NCBI RefSeq assembly: GCF_910591885.1
Contig: NC_063274.1
Coordinates: forward strand, 12,360,164 to 12,424,163
From: Bombus terrestris
Taxonomy: Eukaryota; Arthropoda; Insecta; Hymenoptera; Apidae
Reading direction: 5' to 3'
DNA length: 64,000 nt
Part shown: one piece after another, positions 45,041-58,045 of the stretch
Position numbering within the stretch: the first letter of the stretch is position 1
Layout: every line of letters begins with the position of its first letter
Made by a program: the position numbers and the translations under genes
Notes under the pieces: generated by a model
What the model saw: the letters and a program-made list of their open reading frames with translations, nothing else
Told to the model about the DNA's origin: nothing
Databases searched by the model: none

Positions 45041-45700
45041 AGACGAGAAAAAACGAGTAACAAGTAGAACGAGGAACTCTCGGCGACTTTCGTCGAAGAG
45101 GGTTAGATAGAGACAGTAAGTAAGCGAGAGAGACCGTTACTGTCGTATAGAGGAGTGCGCATGAGTGTACAGTGTAGAGAAAAGTAAGCAACAGGGGGTT
45201 AAGGGTGGCGAAATAGCGTTCTTTGTGCCCGCTAGTCTTACTAGCGTCTCACTCGTTTTATGGCGCTGCTCGGCCATAACGACACCCATTGCATTGTGCT
45301 CCATATAAAGCGGTTGACTAAATCTCGGCCCTGGCATCGAGACCAGAATCTTCGTGAGCCTTTCCTCCTTTCTCCTGTGCCATTCGACCAGCCTGTTTCC
45401 CTTCTAATGTGCCAGATGACAAAAGAAACGAATCGGCCCTTCGGTGCCAACCTCCACTTCACCTCTACGCAAATGATCCTCCATCGTAGACCAAATGGAA
45501 AATAAGTTCATGACGTTCCTCCGCAGTGAAATTTACCGACGATCGTACGATATGGCCTTTCAGCTGAAAATTTGCCGCTCGGAGAAAATAGCAGAATGGG
45601 AATTGCGATATTGAATTGCTTCTATTAAAATTTAAGTCGTCTCGCGTTTTTACGAAGGTTATTTTTGTCGCTTTCACGTGGTCGTTTGAAGGGAGGGCTT
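45041..45700. other. CpG-containing island
   Basis: Overlapping frames on both strands. GAGACA|GTAAGTAAGC near 45107-45122 is donor-like but isolated. Unrecognised products. Confidence 0.35.
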
Positions 45701-46370
45701 TCTTTTACAGGGAAAGGTGTTAAGAGTTTTTAGGACACAGAGTGATTAAGGATGAAAAGGAAAGCGTTTTGGAATATTTTAATTTACTTTCGTTCACAGC
45801 GTTTTAAACTTAATTTGCTTAGTATTGTAGGAATGTTTAAGTAAAACTTTCTCACTCTGCAATGGAAATATGTGAGTCATTTGACTTCATATTCGAAAAA
45901 GTTGATACATTTCAATATCAAAAAGTATGCATAATTAATTTTTAATACTGAAGAAATCTAACGATTAAATTCGATGAAATTGAGTTTAGCTTCTATGTGT
46001 ATCATATAATCAATATAACGTTCGTCGTATTATAGTCATACTTAAGCTCGCATATATCACTATTCGTAAGATTATTTAACAAAACTTACAATTATTTAAG
46101 CTCTGTAGTACACAACTTAAGTTTTCACCCTTTAGAAATTTCCATTTATATCATACATAAACCCTTAGTCGAAAGACGAATCTTTGAATACTTCTCTCTT
46201 TTATATGTATAATAATGAATATCATGTTTAATAAACTCGCAGAATATCAGACAATAGATTAAGTAGTATTAAACGCACTACTTTTTAATGGTTGCTCCAT
46301 TAAAGTTTCACATTAACGCGTAAAAACATCGTAACGAGTCGGTAGTTCATTTTTTCAAGTATCAGATCTC
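45701..46370. other. AT-rich noncoding stretch
   Basis: Nothing definable. Confidence 0.45.
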
Positions 46371-46820
46371 TGGGGTGTTGCGTTTAACCACGGACGCGTC
46401 TAGCGATTATTTCCGGGCCCTTGGAGGTTTATATCCTTTCCCCGAGCTAGAGGCATGATAATAGAGAGCCGGTTGACGCGCCACTGTTTTTGGAACTGGA
46501 ATTATTGCCGGTTCCACGAACGCCTGATTTACATTTATTGCGCTGCTTGCGTAATGGTGTCGCTATATCTTCGGTTATTCCAACTAATTATACTCCCATT
46601 CCGATAAAATATGACCTACGCGCGTCGGCCGCTCGTTTTGCGTTGGCTCGTCCCGCGATTCGTAAGAATTATCCATTGTTTTTTCCTGCAATCGATTAAT
46701 CGGCGTCATTGTCATGTCGTGTTATTTCATGAAAATTCTGAATTCCGAAATGAGTTATCGGGTAAACTATCGTTTTCCGAATGCATCGATGCGAATGTGT
46801 CCGCAGTTCGATAATTCACG
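46371..46820. other. CpG-rich block
   Basis: GC-rich at 46375-46500 (CCACGGACGCGTC) and 46600-46660. 67-69-codon plus frames unrecognised. Candidate regulatory DNA. Confidence 0.35.
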
Positions 46821-47170
46821 TGATAACATTCTTTATATACGAAACTTTGTTTTCGTTTGAAAGGAATTTTACGAGTTTTTTTCTCTTAAAGAGTGAAAAC
46901 ACGTATTACAGTTTTGCTTGGTGACGTAACATCGTTCTTTCATCCTTTAGCAACTTCATGCTCGTAAAGTTTTTAAACTCTTCCGTGTTGTTAAACATGT
47001 CGGAAAATAAAAAACATTTGTATTATATCTTGCACATATGCACAATAAAATGAAAAAGAAGTCGAATCCAACTACAACCGAATAAAATTATGGAATAAAG
47101 AAAATAATTTATCTGAAATATCTCAGTTATTCCTGCAAGTTCAAAAACTAATTGCACACGTGGCAAGGAA
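46821..47170. other. AT-rich noncoding stretch
   Basis: Nothing definable. Confidence 0.4.
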
Positions 47171-47890
47171 GCGGAAGTCAAAAGAGACGTTACTCCCAGA
47201 AACTAATCAATCAATCTATTTCTGACATCACAAGCTGAAACCTTTCACGCGTTTGATCTATACCGTGCGCTGATCCACAAACGGGAGGAAACTTACACAC
47301 CGTACGATCCTGACTTGGAGATAATTTTCGTGGTCGACAGGTAATTACATTTAGAGCTGAAACGAACGGAAGACTCGGCTACGTAGTCAGAACTGCCGAA
47401 TAATCCTGTTCCCGATAACGGCGGGGCAGATTCCTCTGAGTGATGGTCGGCCGCGTTCCCAGAGCTTCGGTTTCTCGGATCGTCCGCTGTCTCAGCAACC
47501 GCTTCGCCTCTTAATTGGCCTCGTTCGTTACGATTACTCGAACGATACATCCTTTTTATTGGCGACCGTCGTACTATTATTCAACCGCGAACCACTGCGC
47601 CGTCACGGTTCGTTCCATGGATTCCTGGTCAATATTTGACGAAGGAAGAAGAAACTTCGATAAAGGCTTTCGATTAATTTATCCCGGATCGTCATCCGCT
47701 CGAACAACGTGTACATTGTATATCGAACTCTCCACGACCACTAGAGACGGACATCATGCTTTATCGCACATACTTTGGAAACTTCTATTTAGCACTGATC
47801 GCAAATTGCGTGAACAACCAGCGATCAGTCGAGTGGATGGCTCGTGGCTCCGTCAAGCACTTTCCGCGTATGCTTTCGACGGTTGATGGC
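47171..47890. other. CpG-rich island
   Basis: A minus frame (47293-47550, 85 codons) and a plus frame (47515-47886, 123 codons) abut and overlap slightly. The plus product is Ser/Thr/Arg-rich with no known motif. GGTCGACAG|GTAATTAC (47332-47348) is a weak donor. No gene called. Confidence 0.35.
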
Positions 47891-48540
47891 TCTGCATAGA
47901 TAATGTGGACAATTAGTGCTGATCGAAACGACGAACTCGTCGGTTTAGAACGAATATCTTTGCGTTTTGAACGTGTTCTAGGTTTTAAAAGATATTACAG
48001 GTTCACGTTTAAATGAATATGGAAATTGCATATTTGCGTTTAATCAATTCGAAATTATTGAAGTTATTTAAAAATACATGGAAAACATACATTTTCTATT
48101 CATAGAAAGTATACACGTATGACATAAAACACGTGAAACCTTGTCATACATTTCTTTAATACACATGTATTGTGAAGCTTATCGACAAACGATACCAGTC
48201 GAACAAGGGTTGAAGAAGAGCCAGCGCTTGAGACTGGATTTGCACGCATATAAATATGTATATTATATATCTTTGTAAATTTGAGACATTTCTATATCTC
48301 GAAGGATAAACATGAGAAAAAACAGGCAAGGAAGATACAGAATAAAAAGGAAAGGAAAAAAAGGAGGAAAGTTTTGTCATAACTCATTGAAGATTCGTGA
48401 TCTTTATATTTATCCCAAATATCAACACATTTCTTTCTTTACTCCGACGAATCTTGTCGCGAATTGTTTCCGTAATCCACGATATATCGCGAATAATAAA
48501 GTCAAACGGCAGAGAGCAAATCATGATCGGGGAAGGAAAT
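47891..48540. other. AT-rich stretch with purine block
   Basis: The purine-rich block 48310-48375 (AAAAAAGGAGGAAAG) gives Lys/Arg-rich plus frames. Otherwise AT-rich with nothing definable. Confidence 0.4.
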
Positions 48541-49010
48541 AAAATTCGAACCCACAAGGCAACAAAGCAGCAACAAAACGCGTCGAATTTCCTCTTTCGA
48601 TTTCGCGAGCACTATTCAATTTCCCGAGGTACCGCGACCAAGGGACATTTCTTCCTTCACCCCTCGCTGTTTTTTTCCGAAATACTTTTTCTACTTCGTT
48701 CCGCCTTTCTGTCTGACACGACGGTGATTGCCGGCCGCAATTCCGCTCTCTGCTCGTTCGAGGGTTCGGTTGACTCGAAGCGAGAAGAAATGGCCTTGCC
48801 GCGAGTAACGTAGTTAGACGAACGCGTGGCCAATGAGCCATTTGCTCTCCAACCCCTCTGGGCTTATTTTTCCGTCTCTTCTCTCCGAGAACACCAGCCA
48901 CCAACTGCCTTTTGTGCTGCTTTCTACTTTCGTTTCTCTGCTCGATCGTTCTGATGTTGGATTGGTTCCCGTTAACGAGAGGCTGGTAATGGGGTACAAT
49001 GGTTGATAAT
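48541..49010. other. CpG-containing island
   Basis: A 138-codon plus frame (48397-48813) and a 127-codon minus frame (48521-48904) overlap over nearly 300 bp, so neither is convincing. No motif recognised. Confidence 0.35.
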
Positions 49011-49720
49011 CTTGTAGTAGATTTGGTTATCCCAACTATTCCGGCGCCGCTATGAGCTGTGATTCAGATATAATTGAGTTACGAAAGTATGCGTGTACGC
49101 CTGATGCAAATCGTTTATCAAATCAAGTTATTATTAACTGCTGTAGTTGGAAGAACTGTTTTAAATAACCAACTTGACAACAATGATAATATTTTTGTAG
49201 CTTTAGTAATCGATTGTATTTTTATAGTAATGAAATTATGTACAGCATATATTTAAAATATTTCATTTTCGCAGTGTTGGTGTCTTCAAACAAATATCGA
49301 TGAATGATGTATCCAACATTTAAGAAGTATCATATGGAAAGTTAATATCGAACAATGAGTATCATAAATATAAAGTGGAATTTTTTCAGCTTGATTTAGA
49401 AGCAAATACGTTTATTTCTCATTTAGCAAAGACTATGCTAATACGACTTTCTAAATCCTGATATGTATGGTACTTAATTGTTAATCCCTCGAAGAAGAAT
49501 GTCTAACTTTCAATTGAATTCCAAATGTTCCATCTCACAGATGCACATGTTGAATCGTTTAAATTTTGAAACGGAGCACTTGTCTTCATTCAATTCTCTT
49601 TTCCACTCGTCGCTTTCTCCCGTTGTTCTTCTCCACCTTGCCAAGCTAAAAGCTCGTCTCGTCTCCTCATTCTCGAGACCAGTTACCATCGAGATTTGCC
49701 CCTTTTTCCGATTATCTTAG
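49011..49720. other. AT-rich noncoding stretch
   Basis: Frames of 60 and 80 codons, unrecognised. Nothing definable. Confidence 0.4.
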
Positions 49721-50165
49721 ATTAAGCGAAGGCTCGAGTCCTTAGGACCGAAGATTTCAGGCCAGAGAAAGAGAGAAAGGGAAGAAGGACGTATCGAGAT
49801 ATGTCGGCTGTGAACCTAATCGAATTTCTTTTACCGCGTTGATGCCGACCACGCTTATCAGGCGGAATTTCCTACCGTAGCGAGATAAGTATTTTCTATG
49901 AAAGTTTAATTTATCGGCTGCGGAGCCATCGAGAAGGAATTCGTTCTATCGCATCGTCGCGTTCGCTAATGGCCGGTAAATATTGAATCGGCACGAATAA
50001 TTAATTCCCTCGGAAATTCTAGTTTATGCGTCAGTGGTAATAAAAACTAGAGCAGTTATCGGGGTAAGGTTCGATCTGATCGACGACGTTTAACCGTATC
50101 AGAATTTAAATGAGAATTCACGATCCGTCCTGTTTTAATCTCGCCGCGACGTCGCGATTGAAAAT
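49721..50165. other. CpG-rich block without a long frame
   Basis: CpG-rich (GCATCGTCGCGTTCGC near 49951, CGCCGCGACGTCGCG near 50142) with repeated TTAATTC/AATTAATTCC phrases and no frame of 60 codons. A noncoding block of this type is a reasonable enhancer candidate. Confidence 0.4.
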
Positions 50166-50640
50166 TGTGTCTATGCCGTAAATAATGCAAAAAACGAAAC
50201 GTCTATTTAATAAGAACAAGAAATTTTTATTTAACGTTCTAATAATGTAACATATTCACGTCACGTTTCCTTTTTAATTATTTTACCTCGTGACGTTTGT
50301 CTTATTTCAGTTTGCACTTTATCACAGAAAAAGGAATATTGGCGTCAAGTTTGCAAGAGCATTTATACGAGTGTTTATTCTGCGAAGTACCCTTTCAAGG
50401 GTCAAGCTTTTCGCTTTTTACGCAGTATGAGTATATTCAGCGAGAAGTATGTAGTAGTTTCCGGTATAGTGCAAAACGGATTTATCATATAATAATTATA
50501 TTAATATAATAACATAAATAAATTTATCATTCTAAAAAAATTCTAAATAATTTTGTGTTTAATTTTTAATTATTCTAAATTCTAAGAATAAAAATAGATA
50601 ATGTAATTCGAAATTAACGAACTTTGTATTCGACCAACGT
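50166..50640. other. AT-rich noncoding stretch
   Basis: A 70-codon plus frame at 50297-50509 has no recognisable feature. Confidence 0.4.
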
Positions 50641-51140
50641 AATTAACGTTCCCGTTCATTCACGGTCGTCGCTGAAATCCTCTTTAATCAAACGTTTCGA
50701 TAATCGATGGCCGGATTTTGTCGTAAATCGACGTTGTCGTGTGCAACGAAGGTCGAAAACTTCTTTTCGCGTTGGGCAAAGTTGCTGAGACGAGGTACAG
50801 CTACGAACGCGGTGCTTGGTAAAGTAAAGTAAATAATGATTAGGGCGATTTGTATTTTTACGTCGTGCCTGATTTCCGTTGGGTAAATATTGCGAGTTTT
50901 CTTAAGACCGTACTTCTGCTTTCCCCGACCACCGGCATCGTTCTGTCTCCCCGTCGACTTTCCGCTTTTCCTCTAGCGACGACGCCGTGAGTTTCGTCGA
51001 ATACAGGTCTTAGGACAAGGTTTTCCCGTTTACACACGAGTGTTAAACATCTTTCTCGAGCAGTTCCGAATCTGCTTCGTCTTCCGGGTATTTGAGAATC
51101 ATTTTTCTTGCCGATGCTATCCGCCATCATAGCCGCGTAG
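50641..51140. other. CpG-rich block
   Basis: CpG-rich with a 142-codon minus frame (50858-51286) that runs into AT-rich DNA. The product is Arg/Ser-rich and unrecognised. Confidence 0.35.
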
Positions 51141-51540
51141 TCGGAAATGTTCTTTATGAAAGGAATAAAGTTGTGATGATGAAGATTAAATGAGTGCTTA
51201 CTGGTTGTACTGATAAAGAGGTTTTTGAGATATAATTTGTAAAAAATATTTAATAGATGCAGGTATTTTATGACTGCACAGAACAACTGAACTAATCATT
51301 TGTAGAGATATTACCGTAATAAATTCGATATTGTAGATTCAATGTATCTTTCAAGTATTACAAATTCTAATTTAATATAACTAATTAATGATATAACTAA
51401 TAGCATTAACAATTTCGACAAAAAGTATCTCTTGAGTCATCGTGGATATACGTTCTAAAATAAAATCACCTATTACATTTTAAATATTGAACCTAGAACA
51501 ATAGAATCCATCCACAAAGGAATCAGTATACTCAATCAGC
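51141..51540. other. AT-rich noncoding stretch
   Basis: Nothing definable. Confidence 0.4.
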
Positions 51541-52400
51541 GAAAGTAGCCGAACGATCCGCAAAACGCGGTTACGATAACAGGTATCTGTCCCGCGCTAC
51601 CGGACATTAGAAGTAGCAGAATTCCCAATAACGAAGCGTCGAAACTAACCGATGGGTTATAGCAGGATTCTGGAATGTAGTTAAATCGCACAAGAACGTT
51701 AATCGTGTGTCTGGATCGTTCGATGCTCCTAGAATGAAACAGTCTGCTAATTTAATTGAAGAACGGTATGCACCGCTTCGATGGTACGAGCCAAGTTATA
51801 AAGACCATCTCGTTGAGCAACGCAGTTCCTCTCGCAAAATATATCAAATCGCACGCGAAACTTTCTAGCAAACAAGAAAAATGGGAATGGAACGCGTTCA
51901 TCCGGGCGAGTAGTGCTCGATGTTCTACGGAAATGTGAATTGGTTGCCTTCGGTACCAATTTTTTACCCTTTTTCTTCTTTTTTCTCCGTCTCTTTTTTA
52001 TTTTTTTTTCCTTCTTCTTTTTTTTGTTTCGTCAAACCATTCTAGCTTACACGTTTGTAAAATCACGGGCGAAATGATGTACAGACACGATGTTCAGCAG
52101 CGACCGTTCAAGTGGAATCGGTTGTAGTAGGCTGAGGAACCGTGTTTTCGTAGCCCATGCGGAAACCAGCGGAACATCGGTTCGTTCGCGTGTACGCGTG
52201 CCTTCAAAGAGCGATTTTTTATAGCTTTTTTTTGACGAGGGGCAAATTTTGTCGGTTTTATTCGATCGCTACACGTATCGTTGGTTGGCGCGCGATCGCA
52301 GACCACGTTTCTTTATTCATCTCCGTATTCCGAAATGGATACCTTACCAATGTAATTGAACGCGGAATACCGTGAAAGGAGTGAAAGGGATATTCTAGAC
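51541..52400. other. CpG-containing island interrupted by a pyrimidine tract
   Basis: CpG-rich at 51545-51930 and 52070-52330, with a T/C tract between (51965-52030). 60-72-codon frames are open on both strands of each part. No protein recognised. Confidence 0.35.
51965..52030. repeat. T/C-rich tract
   Basis: Almost pure pyrimidine on the plus strand with T8-T9 runs (CTTTTTTATTTTTTTTTCC-like). Confidence 0.6.
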
Positions 52401-53451
52401 AGGTGCAAAAATGGAGGCATGAAAAGTGTGCACGAATGAGAAGTGGTAATTTATATCTGTGTATGGGATTACATATTTCTGAATATCGTTATTCGTTAGA
52501 AACGAAATGTTTCGTTAAGCGTATATATTAATATTACATTATTAATTTCGTTTAATTATTAAATTATTATTTTAGAACTTAATAATTTCCAGCCACCAAC
52601 TTAGTTTTTGAATTATCACACGAAATAATTTGTTTAAGAAAACATAATCAAATTTCCAGCAATATTTATAAATGTAATAATTATAAATACAGTCTGTAGA
52701 AAATCTGTAGCTCAAGCGTTATTAAATTTCTTCGAAATAATCTGTTGAAGTATGTATGCACTTGTATCATAATAACACTGTCAGAAGGTGGATGGTTTTC
52801 AACAGAAAGTACTGCTAAATCATTATTACTAAACTTTAAATTGTAGTGAACTAAAATGAGACTAACTGATAACGTTCTATAATACAACATTTAATATTGA
52901 TACGTTCACAATATAAAGTACTTCAGTGTGGGAGAAGTATGCTTTGTCTGATCAGTAAAGATCGTAACTACTAATTATCGTAATACTGCACATCTCGTAT
53001 TAAATATTCTTGCCGCCTTCCCTCAAATAAATTTATGCAAGCACAAAACACAAGTTCGCGTTCACACGCGAATATGGAAATATGCATGCTTCACTATGCC
53101 AGCGTATCATGTATGGAAACATCTTCCGAGAAATTTCAATTGTAATCAAAATTCCTCCATCATCTATGATAAACTCGACAGAGCATGCAATTTTTGCCAC
53201 ATATTTTGCATGTTTAAGGAAGCCCTACTTTCGTATCGATGCAACGTTTGCATTGGCATCGAGAAATCACTTATAATAGGAATTCTAATAAATGAAAAAT
53301 CTTTTGATATAATTAACGCTACGAATCAAAATTAACTAAAATAATTTTGTTGTAGATTTTATCAGTTATTAAATATATATAAACGTTTTGTAAAATTATT
53401 GAATTAATTATAATTATCTGTGCATAATATATTTAGAAATATACGTATGCA
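52401..53451. other. AT-rich noncoding stretch
   Basis: Two overlapping frames at 53082-53335 are unrecognised. Cys-His spacings there (CNFCHIFC) do not make a known zinc finger. Confidence 0.4.
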
Positions 53452-53580
53452 TATACTTCCGTTCAAAAACTTGGACAACCTTTTTTCTGGACGAAATATG
53501 CTTTTCTGTACATTTTTCTACGAAATATATTATAATCATAATTTTCATTTTTAAATATAATTAATTATACTTTCTATAAA
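53452..53580. repeat. Possible Tc1-like terminal fragment
   Basis: ACTTCCGTTCAAAAACTTGG (followed by ACAACC) has the style of a Tc1/mariner terminal repeat (CAAAAACTTGGACA), and AT-rich sequence follows. No opposite end was found, so this is a weak call. Confidence 0.25.
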
Positions 53581-53745
53581 AACCAATCTATAAAATCGGT
53601 TACTTAACCAATAACAACTAGCAAAGCAAATATTACACAGTTCATTTAACCACTTTGATGGTTACTTAATTTCCAAATATCCTGATTATAACTCGCTAAA
53701 TTTTCTCTCCTGATAAAAAGAAGCACCTTCTGTTTAAATTTCGTG
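53581..53745. other. AT-rich spacer
   Basis: Nothing definable. Confidence 0.4.
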
Positions 53746-54220
53746 CTTGAAACGTCCTTTTATCCGAGATGCTGAGAGTCGAGCTAACTTTTCCAGCTAC
53801 AAATTAGGGAGTAAATGGCGCGAAACGGGTTGTCGCAGTATTCCAGAGGATATTGCAGCGATGTATCGCATTACTGTAACACGAACCAACGGTCTCGCTC
53901 GTATCGTTGGCAATGGCGACGACAACGACAAAGAAGAGGAAGAAGAAGAAGAAGGGCTGGAAATGGTGGAAGAAGTCGGAAGAAGAAACGAAACGGTCCA
54001 GGATCGCGGAAACTACGCTCGTCGGCCGAGTTTCATCGGATCCGCGTTAACGGCTAACTCGAAGCTACGTTAAATTAAACAGAGGGGAGATAAGTTTGGA
54101 CGTGTCGCTAACTTTGCTCCTCTCGAACCACCCCTTCTTGCAAACTAGCCTTCTTCATCGCCGGCAATCTCGGCTGTTGCCACGTTTTAGCCACTGTCGC
54201 GATACGAACATGCCAAATGT
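53746..54220. other. CpG-containing island with GAA repeat
   Basis: A 108-codon plus frame (53747-54073) contains an acidic run encoded by the GAA/GAG repeat at 53931-53955. The acidic run is repeat-derived and the frame is otherwise unrecognised. A second frame overlaps it. Confidence 0.35.
53931..53955. repeat. (GAA)n microsatellite
   Basis: AAGAAGAGGAAGAAGAAGAA then GAAGG: an imperfect trinucleotide repeat, likely to vary in length. Confidence 0.7.
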
Positions 54221-55790
54221 TGAAAGTTACCACTTGGATCTTTCATATTATATATTTGGTATTGATAATATCACAGAGATAAATGTGTAGAGTGCCACTA
54301 GCTGAAAGAAGAAACTTTCTGGTATATAAGCAATATTTAAAATCAATGAAATAAATTTGTGGCAACATATGAGCGATTGAATTTGTTTTTAAATAATGTA
54401 ACCCTAGCAATTGGTTGTTATATATACTTTTAGTATGTATAATAACTTGTATATGTATGTTGATCTCTTTCATAAAAGATTGACATTTGGTATTTAAATG
54501 TGACATTTGATTTTGTTACTACATATGCTATCTTGTTATGAGAAATAGGCAAATGGAATTTAAAAAATAGTATCTGTTGCAAGAATGAATAAAGCATTAG
54601 TATAATCCCAAAATAAGGTGAAATCGAGCATACATTTTTATTACATATTTCGAATCCGTTCCAGAAATTTAACATTACAATTTTATTATATATAATTAGC
54701 CATTCATTTCTGGAGTATCGAAAATATATGAGCATGTTGTAAATCGTTGTAAAATTTCATGGTCCACGATTCCCAGAAATTAAAATTAAATTTAATATTA
54801 GCGTTACGTGAAATAATATTTTATTACGAACGCAATTCGCATTTAAGCACAATTAGACGTTAACCATGAGTGCAGCGCGATATTACAGAACAAAGGGTTA
54901 GGTTACACTCTATATATGGAAAACTTGGGTGGTGTCGAGCTGCTCGATGCGCAGACATTATCGACATGCGCAAAAATAACGAGCCTCCTTCGGATACAAC
55001 GAACGAGAATGTATGAATAATAACAGGCGATACGTATTTCCGGTTGATGTTCCAGTTTAGCCAAAAGGGAAACGTGTTCGCATTCGGTATCAAACCTGTT
55101 CCTGCCAACGATTCGTTTGCTAAAATAATGATCAAAATTAACTTACTTACTGCAAGGTTTATACGTTTCCATCAAATCATTATTAGAAAATCAATGTTCC
55201 TTATCAAAAATTTAAATTTGATCTATTAGTATATTGTATTATAATATATAGATATATTAATAGAAATAGAAACATAATATATAGATACAATAATAGAATA
55301 TACTATATTCTAAATTTCTAGCAAATGAAGACAGCTTTAATAAAAACAATCGTTTCATAAATTCAATCGATGAAAAATAACATAAGTAACGAGTAATTGA
55401 CTTCTTCAATGAGAAGAAAATTTGCTCTCATGAAGTTCAAAATGAAAAAGTGAAGAAATTTCAAACATCGTATACTTAAATAAAATATTCACCCTCCAAG
55501 TCTGTCGAAAAGAAATTCGGTTGAACAATCTAAAATTCTCTAGCACGTAAAAAACATATTTCGTCTTTTACATGAAACAAAGCACACTAATTTGTGCCTT
55601 TGTGCGTCTCTTAAATTTCAATAAATCAATACCTATATGCTGATTGTATCACGCTTCGCTTAAACGATCGCTACAACAATAATACGATCACTCAAATTAA
55701 TACTTGAACGAGTTGCATACAACCGTTACGTGTCATTGTTTCAACTTTCATAGTCGTGGAAAATCCAAAGTGTCTGAGAAAACCGGTCGC
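54221..55790. other. AT-rich noncoding stretch
   Basis: No gene. An imperfect direct repeat ATAATATATAGATA lies at about 55241-55290 in very AT-rich DNA. A small CpG patch is at 54880-55110. Confidence 0.45.
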
Positions 55791-56345
55791 TAAGCCGACA
55801 GCGCAAGTACAATGACTGGCATCGTGGCCCTAACAGAGCCTTCGTATTTTATCTAAATGACGTGAAAAGGGAGGCAATGTTCGAAGTCAGGTCGGGTCGC
55901 GCCCTTAACATCCAGTCCCTTTCTATCCACTCACCCTTTCCTTCGAGGCCATCTTCACCCTGTCCGTGTGCCGTTTCCTCTCTCGAACTTTCCTTCCCCG
56001 TCTCACCACCATAGGGAGCGTTTTAAAACCCGTGGAACACCGGGGTCGAACTCCCTTCCCAGGTATTATCTCGTCGGCTGTTCCATCGCGTAATGCGGAA
56101 CCACGGTATACCGTCGCGTTTAAGGGCAAAAATAGCGACACCCCTCGTGGCCTCTCTTTATTCGTGCTTCAGTCCATGAGCCGCAGGGACAGGTGGAAAG
56201 CGTGGCGTAGAAAAGTCTCTTGCGTGCGGGACGCGCGAACCGCGGCTAATGGAGATGCTATGTAGGCGGATCGTATAAAATTTTATGGGCATAACCCGGT
56301 CGCCGGCCGCCGGTTGCTCCAGAGGAGAGTTTCTGCTCCTTTATG
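55791..56345. other. CpG-rich island
   Basis: CpG-dense with a 99-codon plus frame (55966-56265) and a 72-codon minus frame overlapping it. GTATAAAATTTTATGGGC near 56273-56290. CTCCCTTCCCAG|GTATTA (56051-56068) resembles an acceptor joined to a weak donor. No protein recognised. Confidence 0.4.
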
Positions 56346-57027
56346 GTCCTTTCCCTTGCATTGAGAACGTATTTCTTTGGAACGACCGTTCGTTAAATTT
56401 TTCAGATATATACGAACCATTTATTTGTTAAATTAATTAACTTCACGAAACTGAAAATAGAGAAAATCGATGTAACTGTACAAGATAAGCATCGATCACG
56501 AGTGCTTTGGCACTAAAATCTGAAAACCTTCATAAGGCGGAGTAATCACTCCGGTCTATGTATGATATTACATGTAAATTCACTGTTGATGATGTACTAT
56601 ATGTAAATTCAATGTAATAGGAGAATCGGATGATGGATAATGTTTAATCGAAAAGCGTGTTCTGGTTAATTAATGGTCTGAAATTATTTGTAGAGGAGTT
56701 AGATCGGTGCTAAAGTTATTTTTACCCTTGCAGATAGAAGGGTGTTGCGAACCCTACTTGTATTTATAGGTATGAAACACTTGAGATTTTTATTGCTTCT
56801 TATGATGGAGGGTATAATTACTTGTTGTATGAATAGTCCATTATATAAAAGACTGTGACTCTTAAAAAATAAATATAGTAATATAGTATGTAAGTATAAT
56901 GCTACTAACAATAATATAGTATAATGTTGCTAGTAATTAACTTCACATTGTTATATCGTACGATGATCATGCAATCCCCCTATAAAGTTATAGATAATGT
57001 TTTTATTGCAACAGCTACTTTCTTCAG
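56346..57027. other. AT-rich noncoding stretch
   Basis: Contains a short imperfect duplication around 56885-56935 (ATAATATAGTATAATG(C/T)T phrases). Nothing else. Confidence 0.4.
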
Positions 57028-57269
57028 TCAAGTAACATGTCCCAAAATTTTCTACGGTGCTCTAAATATACAACCGCTTAAATTTTATATAATAAATTTG
57101 CAATTGAACAGTTTAATTCAGAATCGGGATGTTGGAACGGCGCAACTGTATAGCCAATATGAATTCTTTCTCTGGATTCATACGAGAAAGAAAGCACTCG
57201 AACCTTCGACCCTTATTGAAACCGCTTGTTGGCCACAGTTAGCAATGGATATAGGCCGCGATGTAAATG
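57028..57269 (+). other. Weak exon candidate inside a 117-codon frame
   Basis: A pyrimidine-tract acceptor GCTACTTTCTTCAG (ends 57027) and a moderate donor AAATG|GTACGTAG (GT at 57270) bracket 242 nt that stay open in one plus frame (part of 56924-57277). The product has no motif I recognise. AT-rich DNA gives frames of this length by chance in 64 kb, so confidence is low. Confidence 0.15.
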
Positions 57270-58045
57270 GTACGTAGAAGTGGCGTTCGACTAGATGGAA
57301 ACTGACTCGACGAATGCATATCCGACGGTAAAAATTGGAATATCCTAGCGTAGAATACGAAAATCGACGGCGGAGAGGGACAACGTGTGATTTATATTCA
57401 ATGGAGAATGGTTCTTCAAATTTTCGCCGGCACCGGGAAATCGACCGAGTTATATTGAACTACGATATTTTATGTAACTTCTGGCTATTTGCATGAGCCG
57501 ATAGTTCAAGCGGTCGTACGTTTTATTCTGGATCATTTACATTTGTAATGCTGGCGAGTATATTTTCAAATTTCGATCAGATTGAGTCGTAAGGATTTGT
57601 GCATTAAGTTTTTGTGCTAGTTTGGGAATTGCTCGATAATTCCAAATGATCGAGGTAAACTATTCCACGATTTCTTAAATAAAATAGATGTTTTCCAAGA
57701 ATATGTTCGCAACCATTGTAATATTAGAATTTTTATCGTCGGGAGAAACTTGCATAAAATTTGTATTTAAAAAATATATTTCCTCAGAAACTACACGAAA
57801 TAAATTACTAATGTGATTTCTAATAAACAATGACAGAAATATTTTTTAGCTCTGAAACTACAATCTCTTTAAAATCCTCGAACTTCCCCTCGAAACTTCT
57901 GAAATGCTTGCCAACTCTTCGGTAGCTCATCAATTTTCATAAAATCATCTAACTACCTATACTCTAAATCATTCCTTCATCAAAATATTTTCAAAAGTAA
58001 ACTAACGTTCCTTCGTCTTCAGCTCATATCCGTCACCACCAATGA
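57270..58045. other. Noncoding stretch, CpG patch then AT-rich
   Basis: CpG-containing at 57270-57540, AT-rich afterwards. Nothing definable. Confidence 0.4.

Noticed and set aside
48545..48570. Minus-strand GGGTTCGAATTTT as a tRNA T-arm
   Set aside because: No A-box or anticodon arm at the required distance.
53747..54073. Frame with an acidic run as a nuclear protein
   Set aside because: The acidic run is a GAA microsatellite; the rest has no motif and another frame overlaps it.
56045..56068. Recursive splice site CTTCCCAG|GTATTA
   Set aside because: Acceptor tolerable, but the donor GTATTA is weak and CpG-rich surroundings are not intron-like.
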